Shown: positions 41,314-50,869, numbered from the stretch's first letter. The stretch is 64,000 bases of DNA from Lachnospiraceae bacterium (GCA_021770615.1 JAETQR010000020.1:1-64000), one strand, 5' to 3'. A program made the numbers and translations. The notes: a model not told the origin generated them from the sequence alone.

Positions 41314-44094
41314 TTACTTTTTCTTACTTGTTTTCTTCTTTTTCCCGGTTGCTTTTTTCACAGATTTGGTTTCATTATTATTTTTCAAAACCAGTCTTTT
41401 TACCTTCGGCGAATACACCCAGTACTTCGAGGAAAGTTTCGGACAATTTGCTTTCGTGATCCGGGACACCTTTTTGCCCAGTGGCTTCAAGTACTTCGAT
41501 GATGGCTTCAAACCGTACAGCTCACCGGATCCTGTACTGTAGTTATCAAAAACCGCATGTTTACTCTGCATTATAAGAAGACTTCCGCAGTAACCTGAAA
41601 CCAAAGACCTCACACCCGATTTCTTAGGACCTGTTATCTTTCCGACGTTGTAATTATATTTCATTCTCGGTTTACGTTTCTCACCCTTTAACGTCCATCC
41701 GCCATCATAGCCGCCGACAACACCGCCGACAACGCTTCCCTTTGACTTACAGGAAACCGTTCCTGCATTATAACAGTTCGTAACTTCCGCATAGGGGGAG
41801 TTATAATAGCCTGCGACACCTCCCATACCCAATCCAAATATCCCCGGATTGTTCGTTTTGGCACTTACTTTTCCCTTATTGTAACACTCGGTTACCGTCT
41901 TATTGTAAAGCCCAAACAGTCCGCCCACACTCGCATCCATATCTTCTCCTTGTGAACCGTGGGTGCGCGTTCTGCCTGAAAAACTGACCGTACCTTTATT
42001 GTAGCACTTCTGTCCTTTCCAGATGATCTGACTCAGCAGGCCGCCGACATGTGTCCCTGTTGTGTTTTTAAGCTTATAAGTCATCTGAACCTTTCCGGTG
42101 TTTCCGCTCGATGTGATATAATCGGCACGGATTGCGATACCTGCGGCATAAGCTCCGCCCGGACAACTGATTTCACCTGCAGGAATAGGATCCTGCCATG
42201 TATATTTCATCGGAGTTTCATAATGCGTTCTGTCGGCATGAACGTTCAATGCCACCTTACCCGAGTTCGTACAGGATGTTATCGTTCCGTGCTTACCAAG
42301 TCCCCCCGCATATGCCACAAGACCGGCTGCACCCATCGCAGCTTCCGAAAAACTTCCACCATATCCGCTTAGCGAAATATTACCGGAATTCGTACAATTC
42401 GTCATCTTACTAAAATCAAAACTACCGCCAAGTCCGCCGACGGACGCTCCCTCTGAATTATCTGAATTTTTACAGTTTACCGAGATGTTGGCACTGTTTG
42501 AGCAGTCCGTCAGTGTGCCGCTGCCACTGCCGGTGATTCCTCCTACTGAAAATTCGGTATAACGGAGAGGGTTTTCCCTGAGACTTTTAACAGAAATTTT
42601 CCCTGAGACATGAACATCGTTAAATTTACAGTTCGATGCCTGGGATACCAGCGCTCCCACCGTCGCATAATCCTCTGTCTGCACATTAATGTTTACCCTT
42701 GTCAGCGACAAGTTCTTGAACGTCGCTCCCGACGCCGCATAAAAGATTCCGGCACATGGTTCCTCGACGATCAGGTCGTGCCCTCCGCCCGCTGTCAGAT
42801 CGTGCTTAACCTCCTGTCCGATGACAAATGTTTTGTTCACCTTATATCCTTTTATTTTGTGTCCCTTGCCATCCAGCGTACCGGTAAACGGATAGTCCCA
42901 GAATAACTGTGTATTGGCGGGAACGGTAATATCCTTTGTCAGATAGTAACTTCCGCTCGGGATATCTTCCATCGCTTTCAGATCCTGAAAGCTGGAGACC
43001 GCCTTTTTCTCTCCCGGCTTCATTTTCGTGGTTGGTACCGGTTTCCTTGGTACCGGCGTTACTTTAGGTGCTGAAGTTGCATCCGGAGTTTTCGTAGCTG
43101 CCGGAGTTTTCGTCGGCGACGGCTCCTGCGTCTGCCGGATAAGCGGTCCATAGGTCGGTCCGAGCGGCAGTGACCAGTCCGGCTCAGATGGCTCCTGTGT
43201 CGGTTTTGTCGTCGCACCGGCGGTCGGTGACGTTGTCGTTTCCGGCTCTTTTGTCGGCTGGGCTGGCTGATCCGCCGTCACGGTACCTGCACTTTCCCAT
43301 ACCTGGGATGCACTCAGATCAATGTGCAGCACAGGACGAACCCCAAGCGAAATATCTGTAAATCTGCCAGAATCATTATCAATCTCTCCTGATTTTTTAA
43401 CCGTTACAGCCTGTTTTTGCGAATATCCCGGCGAACGCAGCCACCACTCCATCTGATTATCCTTGTCGAAGCTCCTGTTTACCGCATACGGTGTACCTTC
43501 TGCTGCTCTTGACTCACTCGCCTCGCTGTTTGAAAAACCATATGCTGCCGTAGCCGCTTCGGAAAGGGATAACAGATATACCCTATCCTCCGTATCATTT
43601 CCGCCATCAATCTCCGTGATCGGATTATCTTCATTATTTACTACAGTAGTCTGGATTGTTTCTCTTTCCTCCGGGCTGAAGGCATCCTGATAAAATGTCC
43701 CGTTCAGCCAGGAACGCAGTGTGCAGTCTTCCCATGTAACCAGCGGAATATCTACCACAAACTCATCCTCGTCTCCATTATACTGCCTGCTATCCAGACA
43801 CTGGTCTGCTATCAGAAAGGCATCGTCACCTTCTACTGAAAGTACACGCCACTTGATTGGTTCTTTCGTATCACTTTCATTTACGGCCTCATCCCCATTC
43901 GTATCTTTCTGCCAGTAGTTTCCAAAGTAGATGCAATCCCATGTCGTGAGGCCGTTATCCTCTGTCCTCGGGCCACTGATCCCATAACCGGTAGCTGCTT
44001 TTGCATGCGTTGTTCCGGAAGTCTGCCCAAATATGGCAGAAACCATAAGAACAATGCTCAAAAATACCGCCATTGTTGATTTCATCTTTCTCAT
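41314..44094 (-). CDS. Secreted surface protein with DUF6273 and GLUG-repeat beta-helix
   Basis: 926 aa from ATG 44094 (GGAGG 6 bases before it). Signal peptide (about 1-33), a DUF6273 domain (about 36-270, with YFGNYWQKDTNGD, IKWRVLSVEGDDAFLIAD and WWLRSPG), a Thr/Pro linker (about 275-365), and a right-handed beta-helix-like region with GLUG-type repeats (about 375-850, pattern NSGNISxxxxxxSxGGLxG). A strongly basic tail (KKATGKKKKTSKKK) ends the protein and may bind wall polymers by charge. No catalytic site seen; adhesion or matrix binding is the usual guess. It is divergent from the two-component system genes and may be their target. Confidence 0.85.
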   Translation of the reverse strand: MRKMKSTMAVFLSIVLMVSAIFGQTSGTTHAKAATGYGISGPRTEDNGLTTWDCIYFGNYWQKDTNGDEAVNESDTKEPIKWRVLSVEGDDAFLIADQCLDSRQYNGDEDEFVVDIPLVTWEDCTLRSWLNGTFYQDAFSPEERETIQTTVVNNEDNPITEIDGGNDTEDRVYLLSLSEAATAAYGFSNSEASESRAAEGTPYAVNRSFDKDNQMEWWLRSPGYSQKQAVTVKKSGEIDNDSGRFTDISLGVRPVLHIDLSASQVWESAGTVTADQPAQPTKEPETTTSPTAGATTKPTQEPSEPDWSLPLGPTYGPLIRQTQEPSPTKTPAATKTPDATSAPKVTPVPRKPVPTTKMKPGEKKAVSSFQDLKAMEDIPSGSYYLTKDITVPANTQLFWDYPFTGTLDGKGHKIKGYKVNKTFVIGQEVKHDLTAGGGHDLIVEEPCAGIFYAASGATFKNLSLTRVNINVQTEDYATVGALVSQASNCKFNDVHVSGKISVKSLRENPLRYTEFSVGGITGSGSGTLTDCSNSANISVNCKNSDNSEGASVGGLGGSFDFSKMTNCTNSGNISLSGYGGSFSEAAMGAAGLVAYAGGLGKHGTITSCTNSGKVALNVHADRTHYETPMKYTWQDPIPAGEISCPGGAYAAGIAIRADYITSSGNTGKVQMTYKLKNTTGTHVGGLLSQIIWKGQKCYNKGTVSFSGRTRTHGSQGEDMDASVGGLFGLYNKTVTECYNKGKVSAKTNNPGIFGLGMGGVAGYYNSPYAEVTNCYNAGTVSCKSKGSVVGGVVGGYDGGWTLKGEKRKPRMKYNYNVGKITGPKKSGVRSLVSGYCGSLLIMQSKHAVFDNYSTGSGELYGLKPSSKYLKPLGKKVSRITKANCPKLSSKYWVYSPKVKRLVLKNNNETKSVKKATGKKKKTSKKK

Positions 44095-44180
44095 GCCAAT
44101 CCTCCATTCTACTGAAAATAAAACTGTTTTTCTCGGTCTGCTTATCATTATACCACCTTTTTTCTTTCCTGTCCGAGTCT

Positions 44181-44253
44181 GGCGTGAGTGGTAAAAATAG
44201 AGCGCGAATGGTAGTTGTTGGATATGGAAACAACCCTCCAAAAATGTTACAAT
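44181..44253 (+). promoter_or_regulatory. Two-component operon promoter with direct repeats (LytTR site candidate)
   Basis: GCGTGAGTGGTA (44181-44192) and GCGCGAATGGTA (44201-44212) repeat with a 20-base period. They stand 12 bases ahead of TGGAAA (44225-44230), which is followed after 17 bases by TACAAT (44248-44253). Paired direct repeats upstream of a weak -35 fit a LytTR activator, encoded 1.3 kb downstream. Confidence 0.55.
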
Positions 44254-44282
44254 GATAGCAGATTGTAATAAGGAGATGAACC

Positions 44283-45551
44283 ATGGCCATACAAATCTTA
44301 TCTTTTATACACAATTTGACAACGATGTTATTTGGTATTTTTATCTCCGCCTTTTTTCTCGGAGTAAAGCAGAATGCTAAAAACGTCTTTACACTATCTC
44401 TTCTTTTCAGCTTTGAGGGAATCATATATATTACCAGTTTTTTATTATTCGGAATGACGTTCACCGACCATCTGTATGCCGTCATCGTACACCTGCCACT
44501 CATTCTTTTTTTAAACCTATACTATAAATATCCGTTTTTTTCTGCCTGTGTCTCCGTGTTTTCCGCCTACCTGTGCTGCCAGTTGAGCAACTGGACCGGA
44601 TTACTCTTCTTAACGGTCACGGACACACAGTGGTGCTATTATGCTGCCCGGATCATGACTACTGTTGTTTCTTTTCTTTTACTGTCCCGGTTTGTATGCC
44701 AAACAACAGAGGCTATCTTTGCCAAAGATATAAGGGAGCTTTCGATCATCGGTTTTTTACCATCTGTGTACTACGTCTCTGACTATGCTTTTACCAAACT
44801 CTCCAGCCTGCTCTACTCCGGCAACAAACTGGTAGTGGAATTTATGGGCTTTTCCTTTTGTATTACTTATCTCGCTTTTTTATTTATCTATTTTCATGAA
44901 TACGAGAACAAACAAGAGATCAAACGCTACAGTGACCTGATGGAAATGCAGCTCGCTTCGATCCAAAAAGAAATAGAACAGATCAAAACGAGCAAACAGA
45001 AGCTTGCTATATTAAGGCATGATATGCGCCACCATCTGAATATCATCCTGACGCAGCTCCAGAATAATAATATCCGGGCGGCCACGGATCATATCCAGGA
45101 CATCAGCGATGCCTATGACGATACCATGATCATTACATACTGCCAGAATGAGACGATTAATTCTGTAATCTCTATCTATTCAGATCGTTTTGCAGACAGA
45201 GACATTACACTCAACTGTAACATTTCCGTGGGGAAATCCCTCCCCTGTTCAAATACTGCAATCTGTACGATTCTGTCGAATGCCCTGGAAAATTCAATGC
45301 ACGCATTGGAAGAAATGGATATTGGAGAAAAATGGACGAACCTTATCATTTCCATAAAGGAAAACCATCTCCTTCTCCAGATTGAAAATCCGGTCCTGAA
45401 GATTCCGAGATTTGTCAACGGAATTCCAACCTCCGGTAAAAAAGGACATGGCATCGGTGTCAAAAGCATTGTACACTATGTCGAATCCTTAAACGGGCAA
45501 TACCAATTTTCAATTTGCGGGCATTTATTTATACTGAAAATTATCATTTGA
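44283..45551 (+). CDS. GHKL-type sensor histidine kinase (AgrC-like)
   Basis: 422 aa. Six or seven membrane helices (about 10-205), a linker coiled coil (about 210-240), a histidine box LAILRHDMRHHLN with His246, an N box ILSNALENS (330-338) and a G box GHGIG (388-392). This is the AgrC/LytTR-system architecture with polytopic sensing of a peptide or envelope signal. It is followed 16 bases later by its LytTR response regulator. No agrB or agrD-like gene is adjacent, so the signal is unknown. The ribosome site AAGGAG lies 6 bases before the ATG. Confidence 0.9.
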   Translation: MAIQILSFIHNLTTMLFGIFISAFFLGVKQNAKNVFTLSLLFSFEGIIYITSFLLFGMTFTDHLYAVIVHLPLILFLNLYYKYPFFSACVSVFSAYLCCQLSNWTGLLFLTVTDTQWCYYAARIMTTVVSFLLLSRFVCQTTEAIFAKDIRELSIIGFLPSVYYVSDYAFTKLSSLLYSGNKLVVEFMGFSFCITYLAFLFIYFHEYENKQEIKRYSDLMEMQLASIQKEIEQIKTSKQKLAILRHDMRHHLNIILTQLQNNNIRAATDHIQDISDAYDDTMIITYCQNETINSVISIYSDRFADRDITLNCNISVGKSLPCSNTAICTILSNALENSMHALEEMDIGEKWTNLIISIKENHLLLQIENPVLKIPRFVNGIPTSGKKGHGIGVKSIVHYVESLNGQYQFSICGHLFILKIII

Positions 45552-45567
45552 CAAACAGGAGGTATTT

Positions 45568-46275
45568 ATGAAGATAGCAATTTGTGATGATGAAGAACAA
45601 TATATCCATACGCTCTGTCCTCTTTTGGAAAAATGGGCGAAACAGCATGATATTACCCTTACGATCTACCCGTTTACAAATGGAGATGAATTGATCGATG
45701 CCCACAAAAATAAATGCATGGATCTGATCATCCTGGATGTCATCATGCCGCTTTTAAATGGTATAAATACTGCCAGGGAACTTCGGGAAAATGACCCGGA
45801 TGTTCCGATTATTTTTCTTACTTCTTCCAAAGAATTTGCAGTTGATTCCTATGAAGTAAAGGCTTTCCATTATCTGATCAAACCAGTTGACGCCAGAAAA
45901 CTGTTTGACGTTCTGGAAAATTTTCTTAAAATCCAAAAGCGTCCAAAAAAGAGCTTCGTTGCACAGACTACGGATGGCTTTTATCGAATCCTCTTTGACG
46001 ACGTCGATTATCTTGAAGCACAGAATAAAAGGGTTCTTGTACATCTGTCAAATGGCAGGACCATCCATATCTGCGAGCTGTTTTCAAAATGTGCGGAAGT
46101 GTTTGCGCCGGAAAATGGATTCTATCACTGCCACCGCAGTTATATTGTAAATTTAAAAAATGTTGAATCATTCTCAAGGACAGAGATCACTACATGCCAT
46201 CACGCCACTATTCCAATCTCAAGAAACCGCTATGCTTCATTCAAAGATTCTTATTTTAACCGTATGTTTGGATAA
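45568..46275 (+). CDS. LytTR response regulator (AgrA/LytR-like)
   Basis: 235 aa. Receiver domain (1-120) with acid pocket DDE (7-9), phospho-acceptor Asp57 in LILDVIMP and Lys104-type Lys in LIKPVD. The LytTR DNA-binding domain covers about 132-233 (FVAQTTDGFYRILFDDVDYLEA ... FYHCHRSYIVNL). The domain binds pairs of direct repeats in the major groove; such repeats lie upstream of its own operon and near the divergent surface protein gene. It is co-transcribed with the kinase. Confidence 0.92.
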   Translation: MKIAICDDEEQYIHTLCPLLEKWAKQHDITLTIYPFTNGDELIDAHKNKCMDLIILDVIMPLLNGINTARELRENDPDVPIIFLTSSKEFAVDSYEVKAFHYLIKPVDARKLFDVLENFLKIQKRPKKSFVAQTTDGFYRILFDDVDYLEAQNKRVLVHLSNGRTIHICELFSKCAEVFAPENGFYHCHRSYIVNLKNVESFSRTEITTCHHATIPISRNRYASFKDSYFNRMFG

Positions 46276-46359
46276 AATTTTTCTTTTTTATTGAAAAGAA
46301 TTATGATAAAATAGTTTCTGACGAACTTATCAGATCATCAGAAGGGATTTTGAATAAAA

Positions 46360-46998
46360 ATGAGATTAAGAAATATTAAGGGTGCAGAAGATTTTATTGC
46401 AAATAGCGTTTATGTTATACAAAACCCGGAAGAATATAGGGGAAAATGGAATACTTTTTTTGAAAATAAGGCGCCGCTCCATATCGAAATCGGCATGGGA
46501 AAGGGAAAATTTATCCACTCCCTTGCACAGTCTGCACCAGATACGAATTTTATAGGGATCGAAATGTATTCGAGTGTTTTATACCGGGCGATTGAAAAAA
46601 GGCAGGAGACAGACCTGAAAAACCTTTATTTCATACGGATGGACGCCAAAAATATAAAAGATGTGTTCGACGATGGAGAGATTGAAAGAATCTATCTGAA
46701 TTTCTCAGATCCATGGCCAAAAGAACGGCATGCAAAACGAAGACTGACCTCTCCGCTCTTTCTTGATTCTTACGATAAAGTTCTCTCAAAAGACGGGGTG
46801 TTATGTTTTAAAACAGATAACCGGCCTCTTTTTGATTATTCCGTCGAAACGATAGAAGCTACAAAACCATGGAAATTAAAGGATGTTACCTATGACCTGC
46901 ATCACAGCCCATATATGGAAAGAAATGTTATGACGGAATATGAGGAAAAATTTTCTGCAAAAGGCATGCCGATCCACCGTCTGGTTGCCTATCGCTGA
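46360..46998 (+). CDS. trmB: tRNA (guanine-N7-)-methyltransferase
   Basis: A 212-aa SAM-dependent cytoplasmic enzyme that methylates G46 in the tRNA variable loop. SAM-binding motif HIEIGMGKGKFI (about 41-52), LNFSDPWPKERHAKRRLT (the TrmB signature, about 113-130) and a C-terminal TEYEEKF. The length is normal. AGAAGGG precedes the ATG. It is separated by 84 bases from the response regulator; a short segment there repeats 18 bases of the leader at 14994-15011. Confidence 0.95.
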   Translation: MRLRNIKGAEDFIANSVYVIQNPEEYRGKWNTFFENKAPLHIEIGMGKGKFIHSLAQSAPDTNFIGIEMYSSVLYRAIEKRQETDLKNLYFIRMDAKNIKDVFDDGEIERIYLNFSDPWPKERHAKRRLTSPLFLDSYDKVLSKDGVLCFKTDNRPLFDYSVETIEATKPWKLKDVTYDLHHSPYMERNVMTEYEEKFSAKGMPIHRLVAYR

Positions 46999-47055
46999 TC
47001 ATCCGGACACATTTCTCTTTTCGTTTCATATAATAAACAAAAAGGGAATTTATCT

Positions 47056-47175
47056 ATGAAAAATTTTGACCGGGTCATCCGGAATTTCTTTTTGGGAAAG
47101 CCGGGGCTCTGTAAAAAAATGAATCAAATTATAAATTCAACACATTATATTATGAAGCTTTTAAACATTAAATAG
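47056..47175 (+). CDS. Possible 39-aa peptide
   Basis: ATG 47056 to TAG 47173-47175. The product starts MKNFDRVIRNFFLGKPGLC and is basic and amphipathic. AAAGGGAA lies 6-13 bases before the ATG. It follows trmB and could be a small protein co-transcribed with it. Unknown family, weak evidence apart from the ribosome site and the protein-like composition. Confidence 0.38.
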   Translation: MKNFDRVIRNFFLGKPGLCKKMNQIINSTHYIMKLLNIK

Positions 47176-47179
47176 GAGT

Positions 47180-48376
47180 TTATTCTTTTCTTTGCTTCAT
47201 CTCTTTTAACATTCGGTTTTTTATTTTTCTTTCCATAATAACATCTATTATATGCATAAGGGCAGCGACTGCCGGCACACCAAGGAACATTCCAAGAACT
47301 CCAAAATAGGCTCCTCCCACTGTAATACCAAAAATAACCCAGAGCGGTTTAATCCCCGTGAGATCACCTAATATCCTTGGCCCCAGATATAATCCGTCAA
47401 ACTGTTGAAGAACCAAAATCATAACAACATAAATGATCGCATATTTTGGTTCTATTACAAGGTAAATGATCACTCCGGGAATGGCACCTATAAACGGGCC
47501 AAAATACGGGATCATATTTGTCACCCCAACGATCACACTGAGCAATAATGCATACGGCAGTTGAATGATCGTCATCACGATCAGGGAGAGTATCCCTATG
47601 ATCAGGGAATCAATCGTTTTTCCAAACAAGAAACCGTTGAATATATGATTACACTCACGGATCGTATCCCAGATAACTGGTGCATTTTTTTTGTTTGAAA
47701 ATACAAATACGATCCTTCGCATCTGTTTTACGATCTTATTTTTATCAAGTATGATATAGCAGGAGATAACGATTGCAAAGATTATATTGATCAGACCTGA
47801 TATAAATGAAGCCGATATGTTATATATATAAGGAAATACTACCTTCGCCAGATCTGTTCCATACCCGAAAATATTCTCCGGTAAGACATTTTTTAATAAT
47901 TTACTGATATCATCCATCGGAAGAAACGGATATTTTTCCTGAATCTCTGCCGTATTATTTACAATATAATTATAACCACTTCCAAGTGATTTGGTCAATT
48001 CCCGAATACTTTGTGATATCTGGGGAACAATATAAACAATTGTGACTGTGAGTAATCCGATCAGGAAAATATAAGAAAGAGCCACACTGGTATATTTACA
48101 CGCAATTTTACGTTTGTCTTTAAAGAAAATACGGTTTAGAAAATTATTGACGCTCACAACCATTGGGTTGATCAGAAATGCGAGAACAACTCCCAGAATA
48201 AATGGCATCAGTATTTTGATAAACCTGCTCAGCTCATACATGACGGCATTCCAGTTTATAATGATCGTGATAACGATCGTACATGCTGCAATGATCAGCA
48301 CAAGCGTACCTGTATTGGCCAGTAATGCTTTCAGGGTATCTTTTATTTTACGGTTTGTTTTTAAATTTTTGCTCAT
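47180..48376 (-). CDS. AI-2E/PerM-family membrane permease
   Basis: 398 aa with about eight membrane helices and the family pattern FILGVVLAFLINP near the N-terminus and GVTNMIPYFGPFIGAIPGV plus GPRILGDLTGIKPLWVIFGI in the C-terminal half. Members export small molecules or work as Na+/H+ antiporters; the AI-2 exporter role is shown for few of them. AAAGGA precedes the ATG. It is a single gene, convergent with trmB. Confidence 0.88.
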   Translation of the reverse strand: MSKNLKTNRKIKDTLKALLANTGTLVLIIAACTIVITIIINWNAVMYELSRFIKILMPFILGVVLAFLINPMVVSVNNFLNRIFFKDKRKIACKYTSVALSYIFLIGLLTVTIVYIVPQISQSIRELTKSLGSGYNYIVNNTAEIQEKYPFLPMDDISKLLKNVLPENIFGYGTDLAKVVFPYIYNISASFISGLINIIFAIVISCYIILDKNKIVKQMRRIVFVFSNKKNAPVIWDTIRECNHIFNGFLFGKTIDSLIIGILSLIVMTIIQLPYALLLSVIVGVTNMIPYFGPFIGAIPGVIIYLVIEPKYAIIYVVMILVLQQFDGLYLGPRILGDLTGIKPLWVIFGITVGGAYFGVLGMFLGVPAVAALMHIIDVIMERKIKNRMLKEMKQRKE

Positions 48377-48458
48377 GAAAATATCCTTTCTCCATCTACA
48401 GGTTATTAATATTATTTACATTTTATTTACGCTTTAGATAAATTTTTTAAATTTTTAC

Positions 48459-48487
48459 TTGCTTTTTTGCATATTCTATTATATAAT
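48459..48487 (+). promoter_or_regulatory. Promoter of tRNA-Lys
   Basis: TTGCTT (48459-48464), a 17-base spacer and TATAAT (48482-48487), 22 bases before the tRNA. Confidence 0.78.
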
Positions 48488-48508
48488 AGTTCTTGCAGAT
48501 TTAGTTAT

Positions 48509-48581
48509 GCGCTTTTAGCTCAGTTGGTAGAGCACCTGACTCTTAATCAGGGTGTCTGGGGTTCGAGCCCCCAAAGGCGTA
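48509..48581 (+). tRNA. tRNA-Lys (anticodon CUU)
   Basis: A cloverleaf folds by eye. Acceptor GCGCTTT/AAGGCGT with two G-U pairs, D stem GCTC/GAGC, anticodon stem CCTGA/TCAGG around loop CTCTTAA (anticodon CTT), T stem TGGGG/CCCCA with TTCGAGC, discriminator A. CCA is not encoded. Confidence 0.95.
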
Positions 48582-48587
48582 CTCCCG

Positions 48588-48634
48588 AGTCCTTGTTTGG
48601 CAGACCTGCAACTGCTGGGTAAGGGCTTTTTTTT
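48588..48634 (+). terminator. Terminator after tRNA-Lys
   Basis: AGTCCTT (48588-48594) pairs with AAGGGCT (48621-48627), an inner GCAG/CTGC pair adds to the stem, and eight T follow. Confidence 0.68.
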
Positions 48635-48695
48635 GCCCAAATATATAGGAAAAGCCTGATAACATATATAATGAAATCAGGCAGAATCCCAAAAA

Positions 48696-49193
48696 TCAAC
48701 TGATTTTCGCCTCCTCTAAAGCCTGTCTCTCCTCTTCGGACAAAGTCACAAATACTTCTCCATTTTTTACTTCTTTAATATAAGTATAGCATCCTTCGCT
48801 GTTTGAATGCATAGAATTTAAAATAAATCCATTATTATCTTTTGTAAGAAGGACAAGAACAAAACTAAGCGTTCCACCAATTTCCTTAAAAGCATCATAT
48901 TTTACGATACCGATCTTCTGATATGTCCGGAGCAGATTTGCATCGATCCGGTTTAACCTGGTACCGATATTTTTTAATTCTTCGTTTACATAATCCATAT
49001 TTTCAAACTTTTTCTGAAAAGATTCTTCCAGGCTTCTTCCATTCTGTCCATCCATAAAGATCAGATATCTTTTTTTCATCCCGCTTACCATCACCAGTAG
49101 AACAATGATCAGTATAGCAAATATCAAACATACTCCAGCAAGTACTGCAATCGTCATATCTGTTTCCAAACCATAATCTCTCAAACGAAACAT
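48696..49193 (-). CDS. DUF4446 membrane protein
   Basis: 165 aa. One N-terminal transmembrane helix (about 14-37), a coiled-coil stretch (about 52-85) and a conserved beta domain (YDAFKEIGGTLSFVLVLLTKDNNGFILNSMHS). DUF4446 genes regularly sit after parB in Clostridia, as here (27 bases behind). The function is unknown; linkage suggests a role near the origin or the cell pole. AGGAG precedes the ATG. Confidence 0.88.
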   Translation of the reverse strand: MFRLRDYGLETDMTIAVLAGVCLIFAILIIVLLVMVSGMKKRYLIFMDGQNGRSLEESFQKKFENMDYVNEELKNIGTRLNRIDANLLRTYQKIGIVKYDAFKEIGGTLSFVLVLLTKDNNGFILNSMHSNSEGCYTYIKEVKNGEVFVTLSEEERQALEEAKIS

Positions 49194-49220
49194 CTCTTTT
49201 TCTCCTCTCGAATATATGTT

Positions 49221-50090
49221 CTAGTTGTTTAGCAGTGCAACAATTTTTTCTAAATCTTCCGGGGTATAATACTCGATTTCAATCCTTCCCGCTTTTTCTG
49301 ATTTTCGGTTTATCGTCACTTTTGTACCAGTGATCATTTTTAATTTTTCTTCCAGATCCCTGTATACAAAATCATTTTTGAGTTCCTCTTTTTTCTTTTT
49401 CGGACTCTGCTCTTTTCCAAGAGACTTGATAAGTTTTTCTGTTTCTCTTACACTTAATTTCTCATCAAATATTTTCATAGCCAGATTATATTGAACGTCA
49501 TTATCTTTTATCGCAAGAAGAGCCCTGGCATGTCCACTTGAAATATTCTCTTCTACGAGCATGCTCTGCACACGTTCATCCAGCTTTAAAAGACGGATTG
49601 CATTCGTAATCGCTGTTCTGCTTTTTGATACCCGGTCTGCTACTTCATCCTGTTTCAGATTGTATTCTTTTATAAGCCTCTGGTATGCCATTGCCTCTTC
49701 AACAGGATTCAAATCCTCTCTCTGGATATTTTCAATCAGTGCAATTTCCATGATCTCCTGTGGAGAATAATCCTTTATGACAACCGGTACTTCTTTTAAT
49801 CCAGCCAGTTTTGCTGCCCGCCATCTTCTTTCCCCGGCTATGATTTCAAAATAGTCATCTTTTTTCGTGACAACGATCGGCTGTACGATTCCATGCTGTT
49901 TAATTGATTCTGATAATTCGATCAAAGAATCTTCATTAAAAGTCTTTCTGGGCTGCTCTTTATTTGGCTCAATTTTATTGATATCCATTAATTCTTCTGA
50001 CTTAATGATTTTCTCTGTTTTTGCTCCGGCATTTTTATTGGGAATAAGTGTATCCAATCCCTTCCCAAGTCCTGTCTTTTTTACTGCCAT
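49221..50090 (-). CDS. parB: Chromosome partition protein ParB (Spo0J)
   Basis: 289 aa. The N-terminal ParA-activating peptide MAVKKTGLGKGLDTLIP, the CTPase/ParB-N domain with EIIAGERRWRAAKLAG (the GERRxRA motif), a helix-turn-helix (about 130-170, DEVADRVSKSRTAITNAIRLL) and a C-terminal dimer domain. It loads on parS as a CTP-dependent clamp and spreads to organise origin DNA and recruit SMC. Two parS sites lie 0.8 and 1.6 kb upstream, between parA and mnmG. AGAGGAG overlaps the end of parA. Confidence 0.96.
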   Translation of the reverse strand: MAVKKTGLGKGLDTLIPNKNAGAKTEKIIKSEELMDINKIEPNKEQPRKTFNEDSLIELSESIKQHGIVQPIVVTKKDDYFEIIAGERRWRAAKLAGLKEVPVVIKDYSPQEIMEIALIENIQREDLNPVEEAMAYQRLIKEYNLKQDEVADRVSKSRTAITNAIRLLKLDERVQSMLVEENISSGHARALLAIKDNDVQYNLAMKIFDEKLSVRETEKLIKSLGKEQSPKKKKEELKNDFVYRDLEEKLKMITGTKVTINRKSEKAGRIEIEYYTPEDLEKIVALLNN

Positions 50091-50095
50091 TTTTT

Positions 50096-50869
50096 CTATT
50101 CATCTCCTCTTTCAATAATTTCCTCTGCTAACGCTCTATATGCTTTTGCTCCTGTTGACTTGCTGTCATAAATACTGATCGGCAGACCATAACTCGGAGC
50201 TTCAGCCAAACGGACACTTCTTGGTATTATCGTATTGTAAATTTTTTGATTTAGATTTTCCCTGACATTTTCAATAACCTGAAGAGATAAATTTGTTCTT
50301 CCATCATACATCGTAAATACAACTCCGTCAATTTCAAGACGTGGATTGAGTCGGTCTTTTACGAGATTTATTGTATAGATCAACTGACTAAGCCCCTCCA
50401 GCGCATAGTATTCACACTGAATTGGAACAAGAACAGAATCTGCTGTCGTCATCGAATTAATTGTAAGACTATTAAGTGATGGCGGGCAGTCAATTAAAAT
50501 ATAATCATAATTATCTTTTACTTTATCAATTTCTTTTGATAAAATATAATTTCGATCTTCCATATCAAGAGTTTCGATTTCTACCCCCGCAAGATTTACA
50601 TTTGCAGGAAGTATATCTAAGTTTTCCAAAACATTTTTTTGAACACATTCATCAAATGTATTATTTCCAATCATCAACTGATAAACCGTGACATCAAGCG
50701 CATCCTTATTTACTCCTAATCCACTCGATGCATTTCCCTGCGGATCCAAATCTATCATGAGAACTTTCTTCTGTTTTTCAGCCAGAGCGGCAGCAAGATT
50801 TATTGTCGTTGTTGTTTTTCCGACACCGCCCTTTTGATTTGCTATTGCAATTATCTTATTATTATTCAT
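50096..50869 (-). CDS. parA: Chromosome partition ATPase ParA (Soj)
   Basis: 257 aa. Deviant Walker A KGGVGKTT (13-20), Walker B VLMIDLDPQGNAS and the A' motif. It binds DNA when ATP-bound and is released by ParB, so it drives origin separation; in Bacillus it also controls DnaA. The ATG at 50869 is preferred because GGAG lies 6 bases before it; an ATG four codons earlier has no site. The parB start follows within 6 bases. Confidence 0.96.
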   Translation of the reverse strand: MNNNKIIAIANQKGGVGKTTTTINLAAALAEKQKKVLMIDLDPQGNASSGLGVNKDALDVTVYQLMIGNNTFDECVQKNVLENLDILPANVNLAGVEIETLDMEDRNYILSKEIDKVKDNYDYILIDCPPSLNSLTINSMTTADSVLVPIQCEYYALEGLSQLIYTINLVKDRLNPRLEIDGVVFTMYDGRTNLSLQVIENVRENLNQKIYNTIIPRSVRLAEAPSYGLPISIYDSKSTGAKAYRALAEEIIERGDE

